This document shows positions 1 to 8,052 of a DNA stretch of 41,090 bases, piece after piece. Numbering within the stretch: the first letter of the stretch is position 1; every line of letters begins with the position of its first letter. Source of the DNA: Streptomyces sp. NRRL S-31 (GTDB taxonomy: Bacteria > Actinomycetota > Actinomycetes > Streptomycetales > Streptomycetaceae); assembly GCF_000718775.1 (NCBI RefSeq), contig NZ_JOCB01000080.1:1-41090 (forward strand). The letters are read 5' to 3'. The translations under genes and the position numbers were made by a program. A model generated the notes under the pieces. That model worked only from the letters and a program-made list of their open reading frames with translations. It ran no database searches and was not told where the DNA came from.

Positions 1-54
1 CCTCGGCCTCTCCATGGACGAACTGGTGACGCGCTGCGCCCTGCTGCCCGTCTG
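1..54 (+). CDS. 3' end of a second XRE regulator copy (partial)
   Basis: The forward strand encodes LGLSMDELVTRCALLPV followed by TGA at 52-54, identical to the C-terminus of the XRE regulator on the minus strand at 160-411. Only the tail is visible because the window starts inside it. It lies wholly in the left arm of the inverted repeat, so it is either a second convergent copy of that gene or an assembly fold-back. It should not be counted as an independent gene until the sequence to the left is known. Confidence 0.5.
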
Positions 55-214
55 AGGAGAGCGCGCCGCCCCCGCCCGGGCCGCCTCGCCGTCGCGGCCC
101 CGCGGGCTCCCGCCGTCCGCGGGGCGGGGCGCGGCCCGGGCGGGGGCGGCGCGCTCTCCTCAGACGGGCAGCAGGGCGCAGCGCGTCACCAGTTCGTCCA
201 TGGAGAGGCCGAGG
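1..214. repeat. Perfect inverted repeat, 84-bp arms
   Basis: Bases 1-84 are the exact reverse complement of bases 131-214, with a 46-nt GC-rich spacer at 85-130. The arms contain the last 17 codons and stop of the XRE regulator gene plus its 3' flank, so the same gene tail appears in both orientations facing inward. The left arm runs off the window edge, so the true repeat may be longer. It could be a natural duplication or palindrome, or a fold-back artefact at a contig end; the sequence alone cannot decide. Confidence 0.95.
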
Positions 215-411
215 GCGCCCGCCAGCGCGGCCACGGTGAAGAACGCCGGCGTCGGCGCCCGTCCGGTCTCGATCTTGCGGAGGGTCTCGGCGGAGACGCC
301 CGCCTCGGCGGCGACGTCGGCCATGCTCCGCCCGCCGCGCGCCGCGCGCAGCAGATGTCCGAGCCGCTCGCCGCGCTCGCGCTCTTCGGGAGTGAGGGGG
401 GTGCGCACCAT
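160..411 (-). CDS. XRE-family transcriptional regulator, 83 aa
   Basis: This is a small cytoplasmic DNA-binding protein. A Cro/CI-type helix-turn-helix covers most of it: after a charged N-terminus (MVRTPLTPEERERGERLG) come helices around SMADVAAEAGVSAETLRKIETG (about residues 29-50) and a C-terminal helix ending GLSMDELV. There is no effector domain. It is divergent from the methionine aminopeptidase at 488-1138, with about 60 bp between them carrying a perfect 10-bp palindrome (458-467), so autoregulation or control of the neighbour is plausible. The start is the ATG at 409-411. Its last 17 codons are duplicated in the inverted repeat at the window start. The family is clear; its target is inferred. 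Confidence 0.85.
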   Translation of the reverse strand: MVRTPLTPEERERGERLGHLLRAARGGRSMADVAAEAGVSAETLRKIETGRAPTPAFFTVAALAGALGLSMDELVTRCALLPV

Positions 412-457
412 GCCCCCATTCTGCCCCCCTGCGCCGGAAACCCGCCGCCCTATTCAA

Positions 458-467
458 ATACCGGTAT
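458..467. promoter_or_regulatory. Palindrome ATACCGGTAT between XRE gene and map
   Basis: A perfect 10-bp palindrome sits in an AT-richer stretch of the XRE/aminopeptidase intergenic region. It is a candidate operator for the adjacent XRE regulator. It also lies immediately beside the point (about 468-470) where homology to the truncated aminopeptidase begins, so the normal downstream promoter elements may be lost. Confidence 0.35.
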
Positions 468-487
468 AGCTGCTTGAGCTGGACGAG

Positions 488-1138
488 GTGGCCCGGGAGG
501 TGCTGCGCGGGGCGGGCGCGTCCTCGCCGTTCCTCGGATACCGCCCGTCCTTCGCCCCGACCCCCTTCCCCGCAGTGATCTGCGCCTCGGTGAACGACGC
601 GATCGTGCACGGCGTCCCCACCCGTTACCGGCTCCGCGACGGCGACCTGCTCTCCGTCGACTGCGGTGCCGAGCTGGACGGCTGGGTCGGCGACTCGGCG
701 GTCAGCTTCGTGGTGGGCCGCCCCCGTCCGGCGGACCTGAGGCTGATCGAGACCGCCGAGCGGGCACTGGCCGCGGGCATCGCGGCGGCCGTGCCGGGGC
801 ACCGCGTCGGCGACATCGCGCACGCCGTCGGCCGGGTCTGCCGCTCGGCCGGCTACGGCGTCCCGCACGGCTTCGGCGGCCATGGCGTGGGCCGCCGTAT
901 GCACGAGGACCCCGAGGTCCCGAACGAGGGACGGCCCGGCCGCGGCCTCCCGCTCCGCCCGGGCATGGTCCTCGCCATCGAGCCGATGCTGGTCGCGGGC
1001 GGCCGGGACGGCTACCACGCGGCGGCCGACGGCTGGACCCTGCGGACCGACGACGGCTCCCGGGCGGCCCACGTCGAGCACACCGTGGCCGTCACCGAGG
1101 ACGGCCCCCGAATCCTGACGGCACGCTCGGCGTCCTGA
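488..1138 (+). CDS. map: Type I methionine aminopeptidase, 5'-truncated (possible pseudogene)
   Basis: This enzyme removes the initiator methionine from nascent proteins using two metal ions. The metal-ligand and catalytic segments are present: the two Asp in VDCGAELDGWVGDSA, His in GFGGHGVGRRMHEDP, Glu in AIEPML and Glu in VEHTVAVTE. Family-like sequence begins abruptly at codon 470 (LLELDEVAREVLRGAG), directly after an in-frame TAG at 467-469. From memory of the family, about 35-40 N-terminal residues including the normal start are absent. GTG at 488 is the first usable start but lies inside the conserved core. About 105-120 bp have probably been lost between the XRE promoter region and the gene body. 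It may be a redundant, decaying copy, or the deletion may be a sequencing or assembly error linked to the nearby inverted repeat. Confidence 0.75.
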   Translation: MAREVLRGAGASSPFLGYRPSFAPTPFPAVICASVNDAIVHGVPTRYRLRDGDLLSVDCGAELDGWVGDSAVSFVVGRPRPADLRLIETAERALAAGIAAAVPGHRVGDIAHAVGRVCRSAGYGVPHGFGGHGVGRRMHEDPEVPNEGRPGRGLPLRPGMVLAIEPMLVAGGRDGYHAAADGWTLRTDDGSRAAHVEHTVAVTEDGPRILTARSAS

Positions 1139-1292
1139 GCGCCGCGCCACGCCACCGGGCACCACACGCACGCCGTGGCGCGCACCGCCCGCCCTCTCAC
1201 GCACCCGCCCCGCCACGCACCGTGGCGCGCACCGCGCGCCACGCGCCGCACCGTGCCGTGGTGCGCGCCGCGCCTCGCGACCCATCGCCGCC

Positions 1293-1325
1293 GCCCCGTC
1301 CGTCCGCCGGACGGACGGACGGGGC
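1293..1325. terminator. Hairpin with 14-bp arms
   Basis: The arms 1293-1306 and 1312-1325 (GCCCCGTCCGTCCG and its complement) flank a 5-nt loop. It lies 155 bp downstream of the aminopeptidase stop and about 115 bp before the Clp ATPase start, as expected for an intrinsic terminator of the upstream gene. As usual in these genomes there is no U-tract. The rest of the 1139-1439 gap is GC-rich, with a repeated CGTGGCGCGCACCG (near 1173 and 1222) and no recognisable gene. Confidence 0.6.
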
Positions 1326-1439
1326 GTGCCATGCCCGGCGGGCGGACGTGCCCGCCCCAAAGGATCGTGTCATCGTGGGCATGAACAGCCGCCTCCCGGT
1401 TACCCGGCCGAGCCAGTCGTCAGCGAAGGAACACACGCC

Positions 1440-3980
1440 ATGACCAACGGCTACCCTCCTGACCCCTTCGGTGAATTCCTGGCACGCTTCTTCGGCGGCG
1501 GAGCCGTCGGCGGGGCGCCACGCCACATCGACATCGGCCGTCTGCTCAGCCAGCCGGCCCGGGAGCTGGTCAGAGGAGCGGCCCAGTACGCCGCCGAGCA
1601 CGGCAGCCGTGATCTGGACACCCAGCACCTGCTGCGCGCGGCCGTGTCCACGGAACCCACCCGGAGCCTGCTGAGCCGGTCGGGCGCGGACCCGGACTCG
1701 CTGGCGTCGGAGATCGACGACCGGGCGGGCCCGGTGCAGCACCCGCCGGGCGAGGCGCCGCCGCCGACCTCGCTGTCGCTGACCCCCGCGGTCAAGCGGG
1801 CCCTGCTCGACGCGCACGACATGGCGCGGGCGAGCGGAGCCGGGTACATCGGCCCGGAGCACGTGCTGAGCGCGCTGGCCGCGAATCCGGACTCGGCGGC
1901 CGGGCACATCCTGAACGCCGCCCGGTTCGCGCCGCGCGGCCTGCCGCCCGAGGCGCCGGAGAGCGCACAGCCCCACCCGGAGCGGCCGCGGCCCACCGGC
2001 ACCCCGACCCTGGACAAGTACGGCCGGGATCTGACCGACCTGGCCCGGCAGGGCCGGATCGACCCGGTCATCGGCCGGGACACGGAGATCGAGCAGACCA
2101 TCGAGGTGCTGTCGCGGCGCGGCAAGAACAACCCGGTGCTGATCGGTGACGCGGGTGTCGGCAAGACGGCCGTCGTCGAGGGGCTGGCGCAGCGGATCGC
2201 CGACGGGGACGTGCCGGACGTGCTGGCCGGGCGGCGGGTGGTCGCGCTGGACCTGACCGGGGTGGTGGCCGGCACCCGGTACCGGGGCGACTTCGAGGAG
2301 CGGATGAACAGCATCGTGGAGGAGATCCGCGCCCACTCCGACCGGCTGGTGGTGTTCATCGACGAGCTGCACACCGTCGTCGGCGCCGGGTCCGGCGGCG
2401 AGGGCGGCGCGCTGGACGCCGGGAACATCCTCAAGCCCGCCCTCGCCCGGGGCGAGCTGCACATCGTGGGCGCGACCACGCTGGAGGAGTTCCGCCGGAT
2501 CGAGAAGGACGCGGCGCTGGCCCGCCGGTTCCAGCCGATCCTGGTGCCCGAGCCGACGGTGCAGGACACGATCGAGATCCTGCGCGGGCTGCGCGACCGG
2601 TACGAGGCCCACCACCAGGTCCAGTACACCGACGAGGCGCTGGTCGCCGCCGTCGAGCTGTCGGACCGGTACCTGACCGACCGGCGGCTGCCGGACAAGG
2701 CGATCGACCTGATCGACCAGGCGGGCGCGCGGGTGCGGCTCGGTGCCAGGACGAAGGGCACGGACGTGCGCGCCATGGAGCGCGAGGTCGAGCAGCTGGT
2801 CCGGGACAAGGACCAGGCGGTCGCCGACGAGGACTACGAGCAGGCCAAGCAGTTGCGCGACCGGATCGCCGAGTTGAAGGAACGGATCACGGCGGCCAGC
2901 GGCGACGAGAAGGCCGACGAGGGACAGCTGGAGGTGACGGCGGAGGCCATCGCCGAGGTGGTGTCCCGGCAGACCGGCATCCCGGTCAGCAGCCTGACCC
3001 AGGAGGAGAAGGAGCGGCTGCTCCACCTGGAGGAGCACCTGCACCAGCGGGTGGTCGGCCAGGAGGAGGCCGTGGCCGTGGTGTCCGAGGCGGTGCTGCG
3101 CTCCCGCGCCGGGCTCGCCAGCCCCCACCGGCCGATCGGCAGCTTCCTCTTCCTCGGTCCGACCGGCGTGGGCAAGACCGAGCTGGCCCGGGCGCTGGCG
3201 GAGGCGCTGTTCGGCAGCGAGGACCGCATGGTCCGCCTCGACATGAGCGAGTACCAGGAGCGGCACACCGTCTCCCGGCTGGTGGGCGCCCCGCCCGGGT
3301 ACGTCGGCCACGAGGAGGCCGGGCAGCTCACCGAGGTGGTGCGCCGGCACCCGTACTCGCTGCTGCTGCTGGACGAGGTGGAGAAGGCCCACCCGGACGT
3401 CTTCAACATCCTGCTCCAGGTCCTGGACGACGGCCGGCTCACCGACTCGCAGGGCCGCACGGTGGACTTCACCAACACGGTCATCGTGATGACCAGCAAC
3501 CTGGGCTCGGAGGCGATCACCCGGCGCGGTGCCGGGATCGGGTTCGGGCCGGGTGGCGCGGACGCCGACGAGGAGGCGCGGCGCGAGCGCATCCTGCGGC
3601 CGTTGCGCGAGCACTTCCGGCCGGAGTTCCTGAACCGGATCGACGAGATCGTGGTCTTCCGGCAGCTGACCGGCGACCAACTGCGCCGGATCACCAACCT
3701 GTTGCTGGAGGGCACCCGGCGGCTGCTGGACGGGCAGGGCGTGGCGGTCGAGTTCACGACCGCGGCCGTGGACTGGCTGGCCGAGCGCGGCTACCAGCCC
3801 GAGTACGGCGCCCGGCCGCTGCGCCGCACCATCCAGCGCGAGGTGGACAACCAGCTGTCCCGGCTGCTGCTGAACGGCACGATCGCCGAGGGCGGCCGGG
3901 TCACGGTGGACGTACGGGACGGGCGGCTGGACTTCCGCACCGGGGCGGAGGACCGGCCGCCCGCACCTCCTCAGCCGTGA
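1440..3980 (+). CDS. ClpC/ClpB-type AAA+ ATPase (Clp ATP-binding subunit), 846 aa
   Basis: This is an HSP100 unfoldase that threads substrates, probably into ClpP. A Gly/Pro-rich start leads into a double Clp-N repeat (about residues 30-165). AAA-1 has Walker A GDAGVGKT near 236 and Walker [14 protein letters not shown] short UVR-like coiled middle region lies near 450-480 ([18 protein letters not shown]), followed by AAA-2 with Walker A GPTGVGKT near 575 and Walker [14 protein letters not shown], then a ClpB-D2 small domain ending in [17 protein letters not shown]. The short middle domain is ClpC-like rather than the long ClpB propeller. An IGF tripeptide in [10 protein letters not shown] (near residue 700) is where ClpP-binding loops occur. 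The start is ATG at 1440 after GAAGGA; upstream in-frame sequence has no good RBS. It overlaps the convergent ggt by 10 bp. The atypical N-terminus suggests a secondary paralogue rather than the main ClpC. Confidence 0.9.
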   Translation: MTNGYPPDPFGEFLARFFGGGAVGGAPRHIDIGRLLSQPARELVRGAAQYAAEHGSRDLDTQHLLRAAVSTEPTRSLLSRSGADPDSLASEIDDRAGPVQHPPGEAPPPTSLSLTPAVKRALLDAHDMARASGAGYIGPEHVLSALAANPDSAAGHILNAARFAPRGLPPEAPESAQPHPERPRPTGTPTLDKYGRDLTDLARQGRIDPVIGRDTEIEQTIEVLSRRGKNNPVLIGDAGVGKTAVVEGLAQRIADGDVPDVLAGRRVVALDLTGVVAGTRYRGDFEERMNSIVEEIRAHSDRLVVFIDELHTVVGAGSGGEGGALDAGNILKPALARGELHIVGATTLEEFRRIEKDAALARRFQPILVPEPTVQDTIEILRGLRDRYEAHHQVQYTDEALVAAVELSDRYLTDRRLPDKAIDLIDQAGARVRLGARTKGTDVRAMEREVEQLVRDKDQAVADEDYEQAKQLRDRIAELKERITAASGDEKADEGQLEVTAEAIAEVVSRQTGIPVSSLTQEEKERLLHLEEHLHQRVVGQEEAVAVVSEAVLRSRAGLASPHRPIGSFLFLGPTGVGKTELARALAEALFGSEDRMVRLDMSEYQERHTVSRLVGAPPGYVGHEEAGQLTEVVRRHPYSLLLLDEVEKAHPDVFNILLQVLDDGRLTDSQGRTVDFTNTVIVMTSNLGSEAITRRGAGIGFGPGGADADEEARRERILRPLREHFRPEFLNRIDEIVVFRQLTGDQLRRITNLLLEGTRRLLDGQGVAVEFTTAAVDWLAERGYQPEYGARPLRRTIQREVDNQLSRLLLNGTIAEGGRVTVDVRDGRLDFRTGAEDRPPAPPQP

Positions 3981-5788
3981 GACGCGGGCCGCGCCGGGTT
4001 CACCACCATCGCCGAGCCGCCGCCGCGCCGTACCTTCTCGGCGGCGGCCAGCCACCGGCCGTCCGGCAGGCGTTGCACGCCGGTCGCGGCACCGATCTCG
4101 GGATTGAGGCTGAAGGAGTGCCCGATGGCCTCCAGCCGGCCGCGCAACGCGCTGTCGTACAGGGCCGGTTCCAGTTCGGTCCGGGCGGTGTTGCGCTGGC
4201 TGGCGCGCGGTGCGGCGATCGCGTCGACCAGCGGCAGGTGCCGGTCGAGGAAGCCGGTGAGGGTCTGGAGCACGGTGGTGATGATGGTCGCGCCGCCGGG
4301 CGAGCCGAGCGCCACCACGGGCTTGCCGTGCCGGTCCAGGACGATCGTCGGGGAGATGGAGGAGCGGGGGCGCTTGCCGGGGCCCGGCAGGTTCGGGTCG
4401 TGGACGGCGGGGTTGGCCGGGGCGAAGGAGAAGTCGGTCAGCTCGTTGTTGAGCAGGAAGCCCCGGCCCGGGACGGTGATGCCGCTGCCGCCGGTCTGCT
4501 CGATGGTGAGCGTGTAGGCGACGACGTTGCCCCACTTGTCGGCCACGGTCAGGTGGGTGGTGTTCTCGCCCTCGTACGTCGTCGGCGCGGCCGTGCCGCC
4601 CTTGCCGCAGGCGGCGGGGTGGCGCGGGTCGCCCGGGGCGAGCGGGCTGCTCAGCACCGCGTCGTCCTTGATCAGGCAGGCCCTGGAGTCGGCGAACCGC
4701 TGGGAGAGCAGCTGCCTGGTCGGTACGGACTCGAAGGCGGGGTCGCCGACCCAGCGCCCGCGGTCGGCGAAGGCGATCCTGCTGGCCTCGATGTAGTGGT
4801 GCAGGTACTGCGTCTCGCTCGCCTTCGACAGGTCCGTCCCCTCCAGGATGTTGAGGGCCTCGCCGACCGTGGTGCCCCCGGAGGCGGAGGGTGCGATGGA
4901 GTACACGTCCAGACCGCGGTAGGACGTCCTGGTGGGCGCCTGGAGCTTGGCGCGGTAGACGGCCAGGTCCTTCTCGGCGAGCTTGCCGGGGCGGGCGTTC
5001 CAGCCGGCGGCGGGGTCCACGGGCGGGTGTTCGACCGCCTCGACTATGTCGTCGCCTATGTCCCCGCGGTAGACGGCGTCGACGCCCTTGCGGCCCAGTT
5101 CCTCGTAGGTGCGGGCGAGTTCGGGGTTCCTCAGGGTGGAGCCGGTGACGGGGAGCCGGCCGCCGGGCAGGAACAGCTTCGCGGTGTCGGGGAAGTAGCG
5201 GAACCGGGTCTCGTTGGACGCGGTCTGCGCGCGGAAGGTGTCGTCCACCGTGAAGCCGTCGCGGGCTATTCGCTCGGCCGGGCGCAGCACGCTGCCGAGG
5301 CTCTTGCTGCCCCATTCGTCCAGCGCCTTCTGCCAGGTGGCGGGCGTGCCCGGGGTGCCGACGCTCAGACCGCTGCTGACGGCGTCGGCGAAGGCGAGCG
5401 GCTTGCCGTTCTCGGTGAACAGGTCGGAGTCCGCGGCGAGCGGCGCGGTCTCGCGGCCGTCGATGGTGTGCACGGTCCGCGTCCGGGCGTCGTAGTAGAC
5501 GAAGTAGCCGCCGCCGCCGATGCCCGCGGAGTACGGCTCGGTGACGCCGAGCGCCGCCGCGGTGGCGACGGCTGCGTCGACCGCGTTGCCGCCGCGCCTG
5601 AGCACCTCGATACCGGCGGCCGAGGCGTCCGCGTCGACACTGGAGACGGCGCCGCCGTAGCCGACGGCCACGGGCACCTTGGTGACCGCACCGCCCGTCT
5701 GCGCGGCGGGTGGCGCCGCCGCCCCCACCGACACCATGGCGGCCGAGACCGCCAGAACCGTCAGTTTCCGCTTGCCTGGGCGACCCAT
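3971..5788 (-). CDS. ggt: Gamma-glutamyltransferase, secreted, 605 aa
   Basis: An Ntn-hydrolase that cleaves glutathione and other gamma-glutamyl compounds and transfers the glutamyl group. The N-terminus has a Sec signal peptide (GRPGKRKLTVLAVSAAMVS, then Ala-rich), so export is expected. Motifs seen include GGNAVDAAVA, GIGGGGYFVYYD, the autoprocessing site ENTTHLTVADKWGN with the predicted nucleophile Thr410, and SPTIVLDRHGKPVVALGSPGG. The length matches the family's single precursor that self-cleaves into two subunits. The start is ATG at 5786-5788 because GGAGGT lies just upstream; a longer frame reaching 5866 lacks an RBS and would bury the signal peptide. It is convergent with the Clp ATPase and their 3' ends overlap by 10 bp, leaving no room for a terminator between them. 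Confidence 0.93.
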   Translation of the reverse strand: MGRPGKRKLTVLAVSAAMVSVGAAAPPAAQTGGAVTKVPVAVGYGGAVSSVDADASAAGIEVLRRGGNAVDAAVATAAALGVTEPYSAGIGGGGYFVYYDARTRTVHTIDGRETAPLAADSDLFTENGKPLAFADAVSSGLSVGTPGTPATWQKALDEWGSKSLGSVLRPAERIARDGFTVDDTFRAQTASNETRFRYFPDTAKLFLPGGRLPVTGSTLRNPELARTYEELGRKGVDAVYRGDIGDDIVEAVEHPPVDPAAGWNARPGKLAEKDLAVYRAKLQAPTRTSYRGLDVYSIAPSASGGTTVGEALNILEGTDLSKASETQYLHHYIEASRIAFADRGRWVGDPAFESVPTRQLLSQRFADSRACLIKDDAVLSSPLAPGDPRHPAACGKGGTAAPTTYEGENTTHLTVADKWGNVVAYTLTIEQTGGSGITVPGRGFLLNNELTDFSFAPANPAVHDPNLPGPGKRPRSSISPTIVLDRHGKPVVALGSPGGATIITTVLQTLTGFLDRHLPLVDAIAAPRASQRNTARTELEPALYDSALRGRLEAIGHSFSLNPEIGAATGVQRLPDGRWLAAAEKVRRGGGSAMVVNPARPASHG

Positions 5789-6111
5789 GCGTACCTCCGT
5801 CGGGACAGTCCGCGCAGCGTAACCAGATCGGTGCTGTATCGACAGTACGCCCCGACGCACCTTCACACCACGTCACGGTTCGAACACGGGTACGTGGCCG
5901 TCCTCCGGTCCGTCAGCATGCGTGGCGTCATGGGACGGTGGCGTGCGCGAACGTGCTGCCGGCCCGCCGCGCGCCGAGCACCACCCGTCCGGCGCGCAGC
6001 TGACCTTCTCCTCGCCCCCGGACGGCCTGTCGTGCGTGTCCGTCCCGCTCGGCGAGCAGTGATCTCCGGCTGCCGCCGGACGAGCATGGCCCGTGTGAAC
6101 TGCCGCCCCCC
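5789..6111. other. 323-bp gap: ggt promoter side and eroded sequence
   Basis: No convincing gene is present. The part next to ggt (about 5789-5900) is comparatively AT-rich and should carry the ggt promoter. The remainder has open frames on both strands, but their translations are Arg/Ala-rich and lack motifs. Because it borders the decayed permease remnant, it may be eroded sequence from the same lost operon. Confidence 0.4.
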
Positions 6112-6745
6112 TCAACGTTTCGGGGCCATGGGGGGCTCCCCACCTGGCAGCAGCGCCCCAGGGCCGGCCGCGGCGGGTGCCACGACCTCGGTCTTGGGGC
6201 TGCGCTGCTCACGGCGGGACACCCGGCCGGCGCACCACGAGAGCAGCGTGCACATCCCGATGCGGATCGGCGAGATCACCATCACCACGGGGATGAACGG
6301 CAAATCGTAGTCGAGGTTGGAGGCGATGAGTTTCCCGGCATGGAGGAACTCCTCGTAGGTGATGAGAAAGCGGAGGGAGGTGTCCTTCAGGGCGGCCACC
6401 AGCCGGCTGATGACGACCGACTGCGGGACCAGGACGTACGCCATGACCTGGGTCTTGCGCATGCCGAGCGCGAACGCGGCCTCCCGCCGGCCGCGTTCGA
6501 CGACGTCGACACCGGAGCGGAAGACCTCGCCGAGGCCGCGGTGGCAGCCGAGGGCGAGGACCGCGAACAGCCGGAAGGGCGGCACCAGTCCGAACCGGGG
6601 CAGTCCGAGCAGCACCGCGGAGAACAGCGGGGTGAGCGGGGTGTCGCGCCAGCAGGGAGGCGTATACGGTCAGTTCGAGGGTGCCGGGGAAACCCTCGCC
6701 GTAGGTGGCGAAGTTGTCCGGCGAAAGCCGTATGCACGTCGGTCC
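6112..6745 (-). pseudogene. Chimeric remnant of gluC-gluD amino-acid ABC permease genes
   Basis: Read on the minus strand, the upstream part encodes a GluC-like permease piece (NFATYGEGFPGTLELTVYAS). It breaks frame near 6645-6655 with loss of several transmembrane segments, then continues in another frame as RDTPLTPLFSAVLLGLPRFG and FRLFAVLALGC, also GluC-like. It switches near 6545 to GluD-like sequence: GEVFRSGVDVVERGRREAAF, then ALGMRKTQVMAYVLVPQ and DTSLRFLITYEEFLHAGKL, with a GluD-type tail (SRREQRSPKTEVVAP). The EAA loop segment after VLVPQ is also shortened. I read this as two adjacent permease genes of a glutamate-uptake operon fused by internal deletion and frameshifted. The ATPase and binding-protein genes are not nearby. 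Limits are approximate; the stop is at 6112-6114. Confidence 0.75.
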
Positions 6746-6766
6746 GGGGCCGGGAGCCGCCGCGGA

Positions 6767-7222
6767 TCAGCTCCCGGCGATCTCGGCGTACAGCCGGGAC
6801 AGCTCGGGGACCCCGGTCGCGGCCCACTCCTGCCCGGCCGGCACCACCTCGGCCGTACGGCCGGAGGCGAGCCGTACGACGGGTTCGCCGTCGGACCGGA
6901 TGCGCCAGGCGGCGCCGGGCACGGTGCGCACCACGACCGTGCCCACGTACAGTCCGGCGTCGTGCCCGACTCCGGGCAGGATCTCGGGGTCGTCCCGCCA
7001 GCGCGGGACCAGCTGGTCCAGGGCGTCGAGGGAGGCCGGGGTGGCGTCGAGGCGGACGCCCGCCCGGTCCGCGTAGGAGCGCAGCAGCTCGCACTCGGAC
7101 AGCAGCTCGGCGACCGCCTCGGGGTCGGCACGCGGCTCCCCCGCCCGCCGGCGCGCTCGCCAGGGGGCTCCCCCGTCGTCATCCCGCCGGGAGTGCCGGG
7201 GGCCCAGGAACGGAAGGTGCAT
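6767..7222 (-). CDS. DUF6278-like protein, 151 aa
   Basis: A soluble protein of unknown function. After a short basic start, a conserved block reads PEAVAELLSECELLRSYA, LDALDQLVPRWRDDPEILPG, GLYVGTVVVRTVPGAAWRI, VVRLASGRTAEVV and a C-terminal PELSRLYAEIAG. From memory this matches a Streptomyces family carried as DUF6278, commonly found beside exodeoxyribonuclease III; no function is known to me. The start is ATG at 7220-7222 preceded by a purine-rich stretch. It ends just before the permease remnant and begins 15 bp after the xthA stop on the same strand, so the two are probably co-transcribed. Confidence 0.75.
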   Translation of the reverse strand: MHLPFLGPRHSRRDDDGGAPWRARRRAGEPRADPEAVAELLSECELLRSYADRAGVRLDATPASLDALDQLVPRWRDDPEILPGVGHDAGLYVGTVVVRTVPGAAWRIRSDGEPVVRLASGRTAEVVPAGQEWAATGVPELSRLYAEIAGS

Positions 7223-7237
7223 GGACCCAGCGTGGCA

Positions 7238-8017
7238 TCACACGTCGAGGTCGACCACCACCGGCGCGTGGTCGGAGGCGCCCTTGCCCTTGCGCTCCTC
7301 GCGGTCGACGTAGGCGTCCTTGACGGCCCGGGCGAACGGCTCGTTGCCGTACACCAGGTCGATGCGCATGCCGCGGTTCTTCGGGAAGCACAGCTGGCGG
7401 TAGTCCCAGTAGGTGTACGGGTGGTCGTACTTCAGGGGGCGCGGCACGACGTCGTCCAGGCCCGTCTCGCGCAGGGCGGCGAGGGCGGCGCGCTCGGCGG
7501 GGGTGACGTGGGTGGAGCCCTCGAACGCGGCCGGGTCGAAGACGTCGTCGTCCGTCGGCGCGACGTTGTAGTCGCCCAGCACCGCGAACGGGCGGCTGCC
7601 GCCCGCGTCGCCCCGCACGGCCGCCTTCAGGGCCTCGAACCACTGGAGCTTGTACGCGTAGTGCGGGTGGCCGACCTCGCGGCCGTTGGGCACGTACACC
7701 GACCAGACGCGGACCGGACCGCAGGTCGCCGAGAGGGCGCGCGGCTCGGTCACCCCGTCGTAACCGGGGTCGCCGGGCAGGCCCTTGACCACGTCCTCGA
7801 TGCCGACCCGGGAGAGCACCGCCACGCCGTTCCACCGGCCGGTCGCGTGGACCGCCGCCTGGTAGCCCAGCTCGCGCAGTGGCTCGAACGGGAACTGCTC
7901 CTCGGCGACCTTGGCCTCCTGGAGGCAGAGCACGTCGGTGCCGCTGCTCTCCAGCCAGGCCAGCAGCCGCGGGAGGCGGGCGGTGATCGAGTTCACGTTC
8001 CAGGTGGCGATGCGCAT
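7238..8017 (-). CDS. xthA: Exodeoxyribonuclease III, 259 aa
   Basis: An AP endonuclease and 3'-5' exonuclease of base-excision repair in the endonuclease/exonuclease/phosphatase fold. Family motifs appear in order: MRIATWNVNSITARLPRL (substrate Asn), LCLQEAKV with the metal-binding Glu, YVPNG, VLGDYNVAPTDDDV with Asp/Asn catalytic residues, YDHPYTYWDYR, MRIDLVYGN and the terminal SDHAPVVVDLD containing the Asp-His pair. The length is typical. The start is ATG at 8015-8017, exactly where the family begins. It is upstream of and co-directional with the DUF6278-like gene. Confidence 0.93.
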   Translation of the reverse strand: MRIATWNVNSITARLPRLLAWLESSGTDVLCLQEAKVAEEQFPFEPLRELGYQAAVHATGRWNGVAVLSRVGIEDVVKGLPGDPGYDGVTEPRALSATCGPVRVWSVYVPNGREVGHPHYAYKLQWFEALKAAVRGDAGGSRPFAVLGDYNVAPTDDDVFDPAAFEGSTHVTPAERAALAALRETGLDDVVPRPLKYDHPYTYWDYRQLCFPKNRGMRIDLVYGNEPFARAVKDAYVDREERKGKGASDHAPVVVDLDV

Positions 8018-8052
8018 GTCCCACAACCTACCCGGAAGCTGTGACAACGGGC

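Noticed and set aside
1..214. Linear-replicon telomere
   Set aside because: Streptomyces telomeres carry multiple short palindromes; here a coding-gene end is mirrored once, which fits an inverted duplication or artefact better.
1197..5876. A 1559-codon open frame on the minus strand across the Clp ATPase and ggt region
   Set aside because: It is a by-product of high GC: the translation is Arg/Pro/Gln-rich junk with no domains, while the genes in other frames are intact family members.
3977..6310. A 777-codon plus-strand frame opposite ggt
   Set aside because: It is antisense to a well-supported ggt gene; the translation is Gly/Val/Arg-rich without motifs or RBS.
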